Shown: positions 53,505-62,103, counted from the first letter of the stretch. The stretch: DNA of 64,000 nt from Clostridia bacterium (GCA_017503325.1 JAFVTI010000038.1:50428-114427); one strand, 5' to 3'. The notes: generated from the letters alone by a model not told the origin. A program made the numbers and translations.

Positions 53505-54902
53505 TTATTTCTCAATTTCGCCCCACAAAGCAAAGGCGTCCGCTTTGTCAATCTTGACGTTTACAAACTTGCCCGTATCCTCGGGAGAGGCGTGGAAGAA
53601 CACGATCTTGTTGCCCTCCTCGCGACCCGAATAAATCTCGGGATTATTCTTGCTGGGCCCATCGCAAAGCACGCGAATGATCTTGCCCACCATGGGCTGA
53701 TTCTTCTCCAGCGCAATATCGTGCTGAAGCGCAAGCAGGCGGTCAAATCGCTTACCCGTGAGTTTAGAATCCACCTGCTCCATCTCGGCTGCGGGCGTGC
53801 CTTTTCTGGGCGAGTAGATAAACGAGAACAGCATATCAAAGCGCACCGTGTCAAGGATCTGCATGGTGTCCTCAAAATCCTCGTCTGTCTCGCCCGGGAA
53901 TCCCACGATGATATCCGAGGAAAGCGCGGCATCCGGCATCTTCTCGCGGATGTAGCGCACGATATCCAGGTATCTTGCCTTATCATAATGGCGGTTCATG
54001 GCCTTGAGTATCTTATCACTTCCCGACTGCAGCGGCAGGTGGAACTGATGCGCGATATGCTTTGAATTTGCCATGACATCAATCAGCTTGTAGCTTGCGT
54101 CCTTGGGATGGCTGGTCATAAAGCGCAAAATAAAGTCACCCTCGATCTTGTCAAGTTCAGAAAGCAGATCGGCAAAATCGTAGCCCATGCCCTTGGCATA
54201 GGAGTTGACGTTTTGTCCGAGCAGCGTGATATCCTTGTAACCACGCGCCACGAGCTCCCTGACCTCGGCCACCACCTCGTGCATCTCGCGACTGCGCTCT
54301 CTGCCGCGCACGTAGGGCACGATGCAATAAGAGCAGAAATTGTTGCAGCCGTACATGATGGACACCCACGCGCGGTAGTTGCTCTCGCGGCAGATCGGCA
54401 CGCCCTCGGCCACCGTGTACTCGGTCTCCTCGGGGCAGAAAATGCGGCGCGAGCGCGAAATCTTCTGCCAGAGCAGCTCGGGAAAACGGTGCAGGGACGC
54501 CGTGCCAAAGGTCAGATCCACGTAAGGATATTTGTGCTTAATGTCCTCGCGGCGGTGCTCCTGCGCCACCATGCAGCCGCAGACGGCAATGATCAGCGAA
54601 GGCTTTTTAGCCTTGAGATGCTTATATTGCCCCACGATGGACAGTGCCTTTTGCTCGGCGTGCTCACGGATGGCGCAGGTGTTGACCGCGATCAGATCGG
54701 CATCTGCCGGGTCGTCGCAAAGCTCATAGCCCATATCCCGCGCCATACCCGAAAGCTTTTCGCTGTCGGCCACGTTTTGCTGGCAGCCAAAGGTCAGCAC
54801 AAAGCACTTGGGCGCGCTTCCCTGCTCGGCTGCAAGAGAGGCCGTATAGCCCCGCAGCTTTTCTATATATTGACTTGCGTCGTAGACGGTTTGTTGACTC
54901 AT
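53505..54902 (-). CDS. miaB: tRNA-2-methylthio-N6-dimethylallyladenosine synthase MiaB
   Basis: Radical SAM methylthiotransferase that modifies A37 of tRNAs reading U-starting codons, 465 residues. It has the N-terminal UPF0004 domain with three cysteines (FGCQQNVADSE, VNTCAIREHAE and VCGCM), the radical SAM motif MYGCNNFCSYCIVPYVRGRE and a C-terminal TRAM domain. It is the first gene of the run down to pmbA and has its own promoter overlapping the end of the upstream ATPase gene. Confidence 0.97.
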   Translation of the reverse strand: MSQQTVYDASQYIEKLRGYTASLAAEQGSAPKCFVLTFGCQQNVADSEKLSGMARDMGYELCDDPADADLIAVNTCAIREHAEQKALSIVGQYKHLKAKKPSLIIAVCGCMVAQEHRREDIKHKYPYVDLTFGTASLHRFPELLWQKISRSRRIFCPEETEYTVAEGVPICRESNYRAWVSIMYGCNNFCSYCIVPYVRGRERSREMHEVVAEVRELVARGYKDITLLGQNVNSYAKGMGYDFADLLSELDKIEGDFILRFMTSHPKDASYKLIDVMANSKHIAHQFHLPLQSGSDKILKAMNRHYDKARYLDIVRYIREKMPDAALSSDIIVGFPGETDEDFEDTMQILDTVRFDMLFSFIYSPRKGTPAAEMEQVDSKLTGKRFDRLLALQHDIALEKNQPMVGKIIRVLCDGPSKNNPEIYSGREEGNKIVFFHASPEDTGKFVNVKIDKADAFALWGEIEK

Positions 54903-54944
54903 TTTTTTGATTTATCCTCAATTATTATAGTATCTCAATTTATT

Positions 54945-54974
54945 ATTATACTACATAAAAGCACCCATTGTCAA
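54945..54974 (-). promoter_or_regulatory. Promoter of the miaB operon
   Basis: TTGACA (54974-54969) and TATAAT (54950-54945) have an 18-base spacer. The -35 box overlaps the last codons of the P-loop ATPase gene. Confidence 0.75.
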
Positions 54975-56047
54975 GGATTTTGTAAGATTGCCTCGCAAAA
55001 TGTAGCGGTAAATCTCTCCTTGGCGCCGAAGTCCATGGCGGTGGTATACAGGCTCTCCAGCTCAAAATGAAATTCCCCCGCACGGGCAAAGCACTCGCAT
55101 GCGGCATCAAGCGCGCTGTCCGCCATTTTTTGCGCAAGACGCGCCTGCCCGCGCACGCTGCGCAAGGTGTCCGCGTCGCAAAGCCGCCGCAGATCGATAC
55201 GGTGCACGTCCTGTCCGGGCACACTTTCGGGATTTGCGCAAGTCACGCAAAGGCGGCTTTGGGGAAAATACAGCGCAGCCGTTTTTTGGATTCTCAGCAC
55301 GTCGGGTGCACGCCAAACCTCGCATCCCTTTTTGCGTGCATGCTCATAAAGCTGCCCCATGACGGCGTATTCCAAGCCGTAAAAGGGCGAGAGCGCGATC
55401 ACGCTGTCGGCAAGCTTTTCGTAGGTATCAAAATGCACTCTGCCCTTCATGCCGATGCTGTCGCAAAAGCCAATATGCTCGCGGTATTCCTTGCCCTCGG
55501 GGAACGCGCGGGCAATCTTGGCGACCGTGCGTGCAAGGCGCTCGGCACAGATACAGGGCTCGACCAGACTGTCACGTACCGAGAGCAGTGTGCCCGCGGT
55601 GTGAAGATAGTCGTAGGCGCGCGAAAATCCCCTTTGCTTTTGCGTATCCAGTATGCGTATGCGCTTTGCGTGCTTTGCCAGCGTCTCGCTATCCCAAAAG
55701 TCGCCCAAATTGACTATAATGTCACGCACACCGGGCAAGGCAGGCTCCAGCACGTGCGGCATGGTGGTGTCAGCCAGCGCGATGCGCCCCTTTGTGGGAT
55801 GCGAGAGGATCACACCGTCTAAGGACCCCGGGTCGGACGAGCAATAATAGTACTCCGCGGCATAGCCCCGACGCAACGCCGCACTTGCCACGTCGCCCAG
55901 GAATCGACTCTTGCCCGTGCCCGGCCCGCCCTTGATCATGTACATACGCAAAATATCCTCGCCAAGGAAGCATCCCTCGTAAAAGCTGACAAACCCATCC
56001 GCGGTGTTAGCCGTCGCAAAATAAGCCCTTTTGATGTTTTCTTGCAT
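54971..56047 (-). CDS. P-loop ATPase of unknown function (PRK06851-like)
   Basis: 358 residues with a Walker A motif in MIKGGPGTGKSRFL near residue 40 and a likely Walker B-type strand (DIIVNLGD). The beginning IKRAYFATANTADGFVSFYE and the body resemble a Firmicute P-loop protein family (PRK06851-like) that often appears as two such domains in one chain; here only one is present. The role is unknown. It stands alone between the spoIIIA region and miaB, divergent from none, with a long repeat-bearing gap before it. Confidence 0.75.
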   Translation of the reverse strand: MQENIKRAYFATANTADGFVSFYEGCFLGEDILRMYMIKGGPGTGKSRFLGDVASAALRRGYAAEYYYCSSDPGSLDGVILSHPTKGRIALADTTMPHVLEPALPGVRDIIVNLGDFWDSETLAKHAKRIRILDTQKQRGFSRAYDYLHTAGTLLSVRDSLVEPCICAERLARTVAKIARAFPEGKEYREHIGFCDSIGMKGRVHFDTYEKLADSVIALSPFYGLEYAVMGQLYEHARKKGCEVWRAPDVLRIQKTAALYFPQSRLCVTCANPESVPGQDVHRIDLRRLCDADTLRSVRGQARLAQKMADSALDAACECFARAGEFHFELESLYTTAMDFGAKERFTATFCEAILQNP

Positions 56048-56205
56048 ACAAAATCCCCTTTGTTGTGTAATTTTATTGCCATTGTATGCAGAAGGGACGA
56101 TTTGTGATAACAGCCTCCGTTTCTGATTTCACCAACAAAGCATACGCATAACAAAAGAGGCTGATCATAGGGCTGCGGAATAAGCGGGAAAAGCGCAATC
56201 CCCCT

Positions 56206-56413
56206 CGTGTCATCCTGAGCGGAGAAAACATCCCGTGTGGATGTTTTCGTAGTCGAACTTTCAAAAATCTGCAACAATTTGCTGATTTTTGAAAGTCAAA
56301 ACGCTTATAGCGTTTTGAGGATCTACGAGGGGAAACATCATTCGCCCGTAAATCCCGACACTGCGTGTCGCGCTCCGCGTTCGACTCCACTTCGTTCCGC
56401 TCAGGATGACACG
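56206..56413. mobile_element. MITE-like element with perfect inverted ends
   Basis: A 208-base gene-free element is bounded by 17-18-bp perfect inverted repeats: GTGTCATCCTGAGCGGA at 56207-56223 and its complement at 56396-56412. Inside are four perfect hairpins: 56224-56233/56239-56248 (10 bp), 56258-56269/56284-56295 (12 bp), 56297-56305/56309-56317 (9 bp) and 56356-56361/56365-56370 (6 bp). No transposase is encoded. Flanks up to 56526 and 56048 hold no gene. Confidence 0.75.
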
Positions 56414-56439
56414 GGCAGGGCTGCGCATCATAAAAACCG

Positions 56440-56472
56440 AAAGCAGAAGCCATCAAAGACTTCTGCTTTTTC
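56440..56472. terminator. Bidirectional terminator after spoIIIAH
   Basis: A perfect 10-bp stem (AAAGCAGAAG and its complement) has a 10-base loop. TTTTTCG follows on plus and CGGTTTTT on minus. It ends the spoIIIA transcript, which runs on minus. Confidence 0.75.
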
Positions 56473-56526
56473 GTTATTTTCCGCTAAATTTTCAGCCCCA
56501 TTCAGCCTCTTTTTGGGTAACACGTT

Positions 56527-57129
56527 TTATCCCTCTCTGGTGATAATGCTCACGCCTGCGGGGGAAATGCCGGTCTGCTCGTAGACGATGGCGTTGATCT
56601 GCGCGAGTGCGGATGCAGTCAGCTCGCCCTCGTGTTGGATGACGATGCTGACGTTCTCACCGCTGATGACCGCCACGCATTGCTCATAGCCCTTGGTCTT
56701 GATCAGCGACTCGATCTTTGCCTCGTCCTCCATCTCGGCCGCGATCTGTCTGATCTCGGCAACCGCCTCTGCCTTGACCTCGTCGGTGGCGTTCTGGTTG
56801 TCTACTACGGAATTGAGCACCTCAAGTGCCTCATCTCTTGCCTTTTGTCTGGAAACCTGCACGCTGCTGAAGTAGGAAGACGCATCGGTTGCGCCGTTGC
56901 TCTGGTCGCCCGTGGTCGAGCCTGTGCCAAGCGTGGTGCCGTAGTTGGTGGTCATGCCCGCGCTCTGGTCATACTTGTAAGAATCGTCCGCAGCATCGCC
57001 CGCAAAGAAGATCCAGTTGAGGTAGACTGCAAGACCGATCATGATGACCGCGCCTGCGATGATCAGATTGCGTTTGCCCATTTTCTTGAAAAAATCGCCT
57101 ATGGTATTGATTACCTTTTTGAAGTTCAT
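56527..57129 (-). CDS. spoIIIAH: Stage III sporulation protein AH
   Basis: Mother-cell protein whose outer domain binds SpoIIQ or its substitute in the forespore membrane, forming the feeding-tube channel. The 200 residues have a cytoplasmic start, one membrane segment (about 21-41), a Gly/Thr/Ser-rich linker and the ring-building domain (QVSRQKARDEALEVLNSVVD to the C-terminal QTGISPAGVSII). Last gene of the operon. Confidence 0.95.
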   Translation of the reverse strand: MNFKKVINTIGDFFKKMGKRNLIIAGAVIMIGLAVYLNWIFFAGDAADDSYKYDQSAGMTTNYGTTLGTGSTTGDQSNGATDASSYFSSVQVSRQKARDEALEVLNSVVDNQNATDEVKAEAVAEIRQIAAEMEDEAKIESLIKTKGYEQCVAVISGENVSIVIQHEGELTASALAQINAIVYEQTGISPAGVSIITREG

Positions 57130-57191
57130 ATGTAAGCCCTCCGTTTTGTTGTTACGCTATATTCTATTACCGAGGGAAAGAGAATATGCCA

Positions 57192-57746
57192 TCATTGCGG
57201 GATTTGTGACGCGCTGACATGAATTTTATTCGTGCCGATGCCAAAGGCCGCGCTGACCAAGGCCACAAGCTCGTTTTGCACAGCCGGGTCTGCCCCGCCC
57301 TCGCACACGATGCCCACGCCCGCCACGCTTGGCTGCCTGCGCATAAGCAGTACGGGGGCTTGCGAGCTGCCCGAGCCCACAATGACGTAGGATTCCTGCG
57401 CACTTGTACTGTCGCCGCCCGTCTTGCTTTGCACGTCGCGGGCGTACACGTACTCATACCCGCCCGACAGCGTGACCACGACCTGCACCTTGCCCACTCC
57501 GCGCACCCCCGCGCAAAGCTGCGCGATCTCGCGCGAAAGCTGTGCACGGTAGGCCTGCAGCTCGGCCTCTTCCGAGACGGGCGCGCTTTGCTCGCTCTGC
57601 TTTTTTTGAAAAAGAGGCAGATCAAAGCTGCCAACCACCAAAAGGCCAAGGCCGATCATCGCCCCCAGAATCACGATCCAGAGCTTTCCGCTGCGCTTCA
57701 TCTGCCCCACCGTACCCTTGACGTCCGAAATGCCATCCGTATACAT
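57192..57746 (-). CDS. spoIIIAG: Stage III sporulation protein AG
   Basis: Ring-forming component of the SpoIIIA channel. About 184 residues: a membrane segment (about 20-40) and a C-terminal ring-building domain with GVGKVQVVVTLSGGYEYVYA and AGVGIVCEGGADPAVQNELV, the family signature. The start at ATG 57746 has GGAGGG four bases before; an ATG at 57758 lies directly after the spoIIIAF stop. Confidence 0.95.
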   Translation of the reverse strand: MYTDGISDVKGTVGQMKRSGKLWIVILGAMIGLGLLVVGSFDLPLFQKKQSEQSAPVSEEAELQAYRAQLSREIAQLCAGVRGVGKVQVVVTLSGGYEYVYARDVQSKTGGDSTSAQESYVIVGSGSSQAPVLLMRRQPSVAGVGIVCEGGADPAVQNELVALVSAAFGIGTNKIHVSASQIPQ

Positions 57747-57758
57747 CTTTCCCTCCAT

Positions 57759-58217
57759 TCAATCCAATACCACCGAGCAAGGGCAGCCCAGCAGCTCTTG
57801 CACGTACTCCTTGATCGGATCGGGGTCACGCCAGATAGCCTTGCCCGACAAGACCAGCGTGACTTGCGTGATCTTGCCCTCGTCCGACCGTTTGCAGTAT
57901 ATGCTACACTCCTTGGGCGACAAGGAAAATTCCCGCTCAAGCAACACTTGCAGCTGTCCTGCAAGCACATCCTTTGCCACCTGCCCCGGGTCCTGCTCCT
58001 GCTCTTCCCAATCCTCCTGCCCGATCCATTCCTCGGGAATCTCAAGCTCGCCTTCCCGAATCGTATTCACGACGCGCAACATGGGCGCGCACAAAAGGCA
58101 GAGCACGCAAAGGCTGCACAAAAGCTTGACATGCGGCGCGCCTGCTGCCGGCGTGACGGCGCAAAGCAGCGCGATCAGCACGCTGGCAAGTGCCAGCGTA
58201 TACAAGTATCCGCCCAC
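57759..58217 (-). CDS. spoIIIAF: Stage III sporulation protein AF
   Basis: Membrane protein of the SpoIIIA complex, about 152 residues. Two N-terminal membrane segments precede a soluble domain (DVLAGQLQVLLEREFSLSPK, ending in CSVVLD). It is poorly conserved in general, and the call leans on its place between spoIIIAE and spoIIIAG. The start is probably GTG 58217, two bases after the spoIIIAE stop; a GTG/ATG-type start at 58250 would give an odd N-terminus overlapping spoIIIAE. Confidence 0.85.
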   Translation of the reverse strand: MGGYLYTLALASVLIALLCAVTPAAGAPHVKLLCSLCVLCLLCAPMLRVVNTIREGELEIPEEWIGQEDWEEQEQDPGQVAKDVLAGQLQVLLEREFSLSPKECSIYCKRSDEGKITQVTLVLSGKAIWRDPDPIKEYVQELLGCPCSVVLD

Positions 58218-58218
58218 G

Positions 58219-59352
58219 TCAGCCCACCCAAGCCGCAGCACAGGCGGCAAACGCGCCCACCGCGATCATAAATACCGCCGAGCACATGGCCACGGCTGCT
58301 GCCATATAGCCAAACAGACTGCTCGCCTCGGACAGCACCGCGCTCTCGGGCCCACAGCCCATCAGCTGCGCTGCACCGCTGCCAAGATCGAACAAAAGGC
58401 GCAAAAGCAGCATGCGGCAAAGCACGGGCAGGCAGCCAAGCAGCAGCAAAATCACACCGCAGGTTCCCGCCAATCCACGCAAAAGGCCAAGGCTTGCCGC
58501 AAGCGTGTCCAGCGAGCCGCCCAAAGCCCCGCCCACCACGGGGATCATTTGTCCGATGGCATATCTGCCGCTGCGCATGGCCACGCTGTCCGCGCGCGAG
58601 GCGATCAGATTCTGCGCGGAAAGGCACAGCGTCAGAATCAGCGTCAGCACGCCAAGCACCGAGGTGTACGTTTTTTTCAAAAAGCTCGACAGACGCGAGA
58701 GGTCTATGCCCGATTCCATTACAGCGGGCAGGCTCATGGCCATGCAAGCCCCGAACAGTGGTGGAGCTATGCCTGCGCACACACCGCGGCAGACGTTGAG
58801 TCCAACCGACAAAACCGAATTTCCCACCGTCGCACGTGAGAGATTGCCGCCCAGCACGTACATGACGCTCATCATGGGCAGCATGCCGCCCATCAGCGTT
58901 TTGAGTGCTTCAAAGTATTCCACCATAGCGCTCACGGCTGCATACCCTGCACCTGCCACCGCGCCAAACAGGCAGATGCGCGGCGCAAGGCTTGCCCAGC
59001 CGATATTTTGCGAGGTGCCAAAGGCGCGCATCAGACCACAAAGCAGCAAAAGGCCGCAGATGGTGGCGAGCAGTCGTCCGCTCTCGGCGGCGTGCACGCC
59101 CGTCAGATCTAAAAGCAGCTGCAGCATCCCCGAAAACGAAAGCAGCTGTGCAAGCGCGGCCTGCACGTCCGCGGGCTCTGAGGAAAACAAGCCCTCCGGC
59201 AAGAGCTCCGAAAGCTCGGCGGGAATATAGCTCTCAAGCGCCACGTACTGCTCGGGCAGTACGCTGTAATTTGCCTCTTCGGCTGCTGCGGGCAAGCAAA
59301 GGCATGCGCCGAGCACAAGCATGGCAAGCACACACAACAAGTATTTTTTCAA
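58219..59352 (-). CDS. spoIIIAE: Stage III sporulation protein AE
   Basis: Polytopic protein of the SpoIIIA complex, 377 residues, with a cleavable signal peptide (MKKYLLCVLAMLVLGACLCL) and about seven to eight membrane segments. The motif PVVGGALGGSLDTL and SRLSSFLKKTYTSVLGVLTL fit the family. It overlaps spoIIIAD by four bases. Confidence 0.95.
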   Translation of the reverse strand: MKKYLLCVLAMLVLGACLCLPAAAEEANYSVLPEQYVALESYIPAELSELLPEGLFSSEPADVQAALAQLLSFSGMLQLLLDLTGVHAAESGRLLATICGLLLLCGLMRAFGTSQNIGWASLAPRICLFGAVAGAGYAAVSAMVEYFEALKTLMGGMLPMMSVMYVLGGNLSRATVGNSVLSVGLNVCRGVCAGIAPPLFGACMAMSLPAVMESGIDLSRLSSFLKKTYTSVLGVLTLILTLCLSAQNLIASRADSVAMRSGRYAIGQMIPVVGGALGGSLDTLAASLGLLRGLAGTCGVILLLLGCLPVLCRMLLLRLLFDLGSGAAQLMGCGPESAVLSEASSLFGYMAAAVAMCSAVFMIAVGAFAACAAAWVG

Positions 59353-59732
59353 GATAACAGCTCCCCTGTCATTTCCAGAATTTCATGGATCAGCGGCAAC
59401 GCCTTGATCACGATGGCGATCTTGCCCGCGCTTTCAATGGCGGATGCCAGCCCATTTTCCCCGAAATCGCGGCAGATCCCCGCGCCAAGTGCACACAAAA
59501 GCGAGATCCCCAGCCCCGAAAGCAGCACCTCGCCGTGCGCCCCGGGCATGCTTTGCTGCATGATGCCCTTGATCATTTCCACGATCGGCTGCGCGGCTGT
59601 CAGCATCATGCAGAACAACAAGACCGTGCCCGCTGCGCGCACCGGGAAGGTCATTTCCACACGCCAGGAGCGCAACACCCACACGCTGACAAGACAGAGC
59701 ATGGCGACACCGCATATTTTCAAAATATCCAT
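59349..59732 (-). CDS. spoIIIAD: Stage III sporulation protein AD
   Basis: Small membrane protein of 127 residues with three to four membrane helices, starting MDILKICGVAMLCLVS and ending with the family segment KIAIVIKALPLIHEILE. An in-frame TTG at 59738 adds two residues. It overlaps spoIIIAE at the end and starts right after spoIIIAC. Confidence 0.95.
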   Translation of the reverse strand: MDILKICGVAMLCLVSVWVLRSWRVEMTFPVRAAGTVLLFCMMLTAAQPIVEMIKGIMQQSMPGAHGEVLLSGLGISLLCALGAGICRDFGENGLASAIESAGKIAIVIKALPLIHEILEMTGELLS

Positions 59733-59734
59733 TC

Positions 59735-59929
59735 TCAAAAGCCAAAGGTGGTATACACCAACGAAAACAGCGCGCCGATCTGCTCGATCAGCATCAGCAG
59801 CACCACCACGATTCCTGCCACCGTGACCAGCGTTGCCTGCTCATCCCTGCCCGATTTGCTTAAAATCTGCGTTGCAACGGATACCAGCAGCCCCACACCC
59901 GCCACCTTTAAGATCAACCCAACTTCCAT
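59735..59929 (-). CDS. spoIIIAC: Stage III sporulation protein AC
   Basis: 64 residues with two membrane helices, MEVGLILKVAGVGLLVSVAT and VTVAGIVVVLLMLIEQIGAL, the typical pattern of this short protein. It lies between spoIIIAB and spoIIIAD. Confidence 0.95.
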   Translation of the reverse strand: MEVGLILKVAGVGLLVSVATQILSKSGRDEQATLVTVAGIVVVLLMLIEQIGALFSLVYTTFGF

Positions 59930-59932
59930 GCT

Positions 59933-60409
59933 TCACCACAAAAGGATCACCGCGCCCACGGCGCACAAGATCCATATCATTCCGTTTGTTCTGACTCTTG
60001 CGGGCAGCTCGCTCTCCAGCTGCATGCGCTTTTGCCGCAAAAGCTCGATATAATAGTCACATCGCTTGATCTGCTCATCGCGAAAGCCGCCGCCAAGCCC
60101 CTGTCCGAAGGATTGCAGCACACGATAGGTCTCGGGATCGAGATAACCCTTGACGTGCGGCAGCAGCGCATCGATCGAATCCACTTGCCCCGGGCACCGA
60201 CAGTCGGCAAGGATGCCCTTATCCATCTCCAAAAGGATCTGCTCGGCAGGCATGGCGTAGCAGTCAATGCGACCCTTGATGTGAAAAATCAGCGAGATCA
60301 GCCCGTCGTGCACCTGCAGGCGCGTGCGCTCAAAGCGGGCAGCCCCCATGGCAAGACCTGCACCGCTTGCAAGCAGTAAAAGCGCGCCGACAAGCTTAAA
60401 TACAAGCAT
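59933..60409 (-). CDS. spoIIIAB: Stage III sporulation protein AB
   Basis: 158 residues starting MLVFKLVGALLLLASGAGLA, with one membrane segment at each end and a soluble helical domain between (YRVLQSFGQGLGGGFRDEQI is the family signature). This resembles type II secretion GspF. The start overlaps spoIIIAA by 14 bases. The longer open frame to 60625 is inside spoIIIAA and is rejected. Confidence 0.95.
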   Translation of the reverse strand: MLVFKLVGALLLLASGAGLAMGAARFERTRLQVHDGLISLIFHIKGRIDCYAMPAEQILLEMDKGILADCRCPGQVDSIDALLPHVKGYLDPETYRVLQSFGQGLGGGFRDEQIKRCDYYIELLRQKRMQLESELPARVRTNGMIWILCAVGAVILLW

Positions 60410-61328
60410 CCGCGCTCTCCCAATCGGTGATTTTGTAAGAAAACCCGCCGTTATGGCGCGAGATTCCGACGTATGCGCCAAACATCCTGCAATCATGCAA
60501 GAGTCGCAATCCCGTGCGGCAAAGCAGCTCCTCCACGCTTGACGCGTGCGCCGTGGCAACCAGCGGCACGCCGCAATTCTGCACCGAGGCAAGCGCGAGA
60601 GCCTCGTTATAGTCACCGATCTCATCGCAGATCATGACCTGCGCATTCATGGTGCGGCAGGCGATCTCCACGCCGAGGCGGCGCGGATACCCCACCAGTA
60701 CGTCCAAGCACAAGGCTGCACCCGTCTGCAAAAACGGCATCTCGCCGCGCGTATCGATCACCACTACGCGCTTCGGATCCTCGCCCGATGCCAGCGACAT
60801 GGCCACCCCACGCAGCAGCGTGGTTTTGCCCACGCCGGGCGGCGAATAGATCAGCACGCCCTTGGTATAGCGGAATTTCTGCATAAGATTGCAGATCTCC
60901 CTGCCGCTTGCAACAAAATGAGCGGGAATGCGGATGCAAAGGCCCGACACGTCGTACACCCCGATCACCTCACCCTGCTCGCAAGCGGCCCTGCCGCATA
61001 CCCCGACGCGCACGCCGCCGTCCAGCGTCAGATACCCCTCTGCGATGGTGGGGGCATGGGAATACAGCGAGCCGCCGCACATGCGCGTCAGCGTAGCGGT
61101 CATTTCCTGTGCACTCAACACGGTGCGCAGAAGGATATTGTGCCCGTCCGCCACCACGCTTGCGCACCGTCCCGTATGCAGTCGGATCTCCTCAATATGC
61201 TCGGGCAGTCGTCCCGAATACAGCTCCGAGATCAGCCGCTCGGGCAGCATGCGAAGCAGCATGGGCGGCAAATACGTACGCCGCTCGATCCCCGTGTCCT
61301 CTGCCCTGTTGACCATCACGCTGCGCAT
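60396..61328 (-). CDS. spoIIIAA: Stage III sporulation protein AA (ATPase)
   Basis: Secretion-type ATPase of the SpoIIIA complex, 310 residues. Walker A lies in YSPPGVGKTTLLRG and Walker B in VMICDEIGD; VVIDTRGEMPF is the associated acidic box. The N-terminal part EEIRLHTGR is typical. First gene of the operon. The start has GGGGGTG five bases before it. A candidate sigma-E promoter lies just upstream, in line with mother-cell expression. Confidence 0.96.
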   Translation of the reverse strand: MRSVMVNRAEDTGIERRTYLPPMLLRMLPERLISELYSGRLPEHIEEIRLHTGRCASVVADGHNILLRTVLSAQEMTATLTRMCGGSLYSHAPTIAEGYLTLDGGVRVGVCGRAACEQGEVIGVYDVSGLCIRIPAHFVASGREICNLMQKFRYTKGVLIYSPPGVGKTTLLRGVAMSLASGEDPKRVVVIDTRGEMPFLQTGAALCLDVLVGYPRRLGVEIACRTMNAQVMICDEIGDYNEALALASVQNCGVPLVATAHASSVEELLCRTGLRLLHDCRMFGAYVGISRHNGGFSYKITDWESADACI

Positions 61329-61350
61329 ACCCTCACCCCCTTACAGGAAA

Positions 61351-61379
61351 AATATATGCGATCTTGTCCGCAGGTATTC
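61351..61379 (-). promoter_or_regulatory. Candidate sigma-E promoter of spoIIIA
   Basis: GAATACC (61379-61373) and CATATATT (61358-61351) with a 14-base spacer resemble the sigma-E consensus (GMATA, then CATACA-type). The spoIIIA operon is under sigma-E in Bacillus subtilis. The match is partial. Confidence 0.5.
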
Positions 61380-61423
61380 GTACGTGACGCAAGTGCCGCT
61401 GATGTGATGGCTCAGAGTTCCTG

Positions 61424-61459
61424 CCCCCGAGTGTCATCGCTCAGGATGACACTCGGGGG
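61424..61459. repeat. Solo inverted hairpin related to the MITE-like ends
   Basis: A perfect 15-bp stem, CCCCCGAGTGTCATC and its complement, has a 6-base GCTCAG loop. Its inner part (GTGTCATC...GATGACAC with CTCAG) matches the joined ends of the element at 56206-56413, as if the middle had been lost. Confidence 0.6.
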
Positions 61460-61464
61460 ATAGA

Positions 61465-61493
61465 AAAAGCCCCACCGAGACGGTGAGGCTTTT
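61465..61493. terminator. Bidirectional terminator after the zinc-ribbon gene
   Basis: AAAAGCC (61465-61471) pairs with GGCTTTT (61487-61493), and CACCG with CGGTG inside, with one mismatch and an AGA loop. A T-run follows on minus. Confidence 0.8.
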
Positions 61494-61502
61494 GCTCTTG
61501 AT

Positions 61503-61961
61503 TCACTTTTTCTTTTTGGCGGCGCGGACGCGGACCGTAAAGGACTTTGCGCAGCGCGGGCAGCGCACGGTGTGCTTGCCCTTCTCACGCGGCAGGCGCA
61601 ACGTCGCCTTGCATTTCGGGCAATCGCGGAACACGTGGGTTTCCGTGTCCTTATTTCCGTTATGTCTGCGGAACAGGCAGCGCACCTTATATTCAAAGGC
61701 GCACCACTTGGCGTTTTCGGCCTGTCTTTTATAGATCTTGCGCGAAAAGGTACGCGTCATGCTCCAGATACAAAGGCCCAGCGCGATCGCGTACAAAACC
61801 GTGGATGCGATGGTTCCCGGCAAGGTTCTTCCCCATATCCAGGACACGGGGAGCGAGATGATCAGCACGATCAGCGAGGTGATCGATAAAACACGGCTCA
61901 GTCTGTCCGTGCCGTAGCGTCCGTACATAAACTTATACAATTTTTCTTGAAATTTTGACAT
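61503..61961 (-). CDS. Small membrane protein with C-terminal zinc ribbon
   Basis: 152 residues: a short N-terminal stretch, two membrane segments (about 23-43 and 50-70), then a basic soluble domain with CPKC and CPRC about 20 residues apart, a zinc-ribbon fold, ending in a Lys-rich tail. Related to the many unnamed zinc-ribbon membrane proteins of Clostridia; function unknown. The start at ATG 61961 gives a sensible N-terminus (MSKFQEKLYKFMYGRYG); the open frame further upstream covers the promoter. Confidence 0.8.
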   Translation of the reverse strand: MSKFQEKLYKFMYGRYGTDRLSRVLSITSLIVLIISLPVSWIWGRTLPGTIASTVLYAIALGLCIWSMTRTFSRKIYKRQAENAKWCAFEYKVRCLFRRHNGNKDTETHVFRDCPKCKATLRLPREKGKHTVRCPRCAKSFTVRVRAAKKKK

Positions 61962-61994
61962 TGCACATCTCTTTTCGGTATTTTTCACCTTAGC

Positions 61995-62003
61995 ATTATA
62001 GCA
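61995..62003 (-). promoter_or_regulatory. Extended -10 promoter of the zinc-ribbon gene
   Basis: TGCTATAAT on minus fits the extended -10 consensus, about 35 bases before the ATG. A weak -35 is all that is seen. Confidence 0.5.
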
Positions 62004-62103
62004 CGCAGATATGAACGCTTCGTGAAAGTTCCGAGCACTTTGCGTAAAGAAGGCGAAAAGTTTCTTGATATGATCAAAAACCATTCTGCATTCTGCATTT
62101 TTA

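Noticed and set aside
59933..60625. 230-residue form of SpoIIIAB
   Set aside because: The first 72 codons lie inside spoIIIAA; ATG 60409 gives the normal N-terminus.
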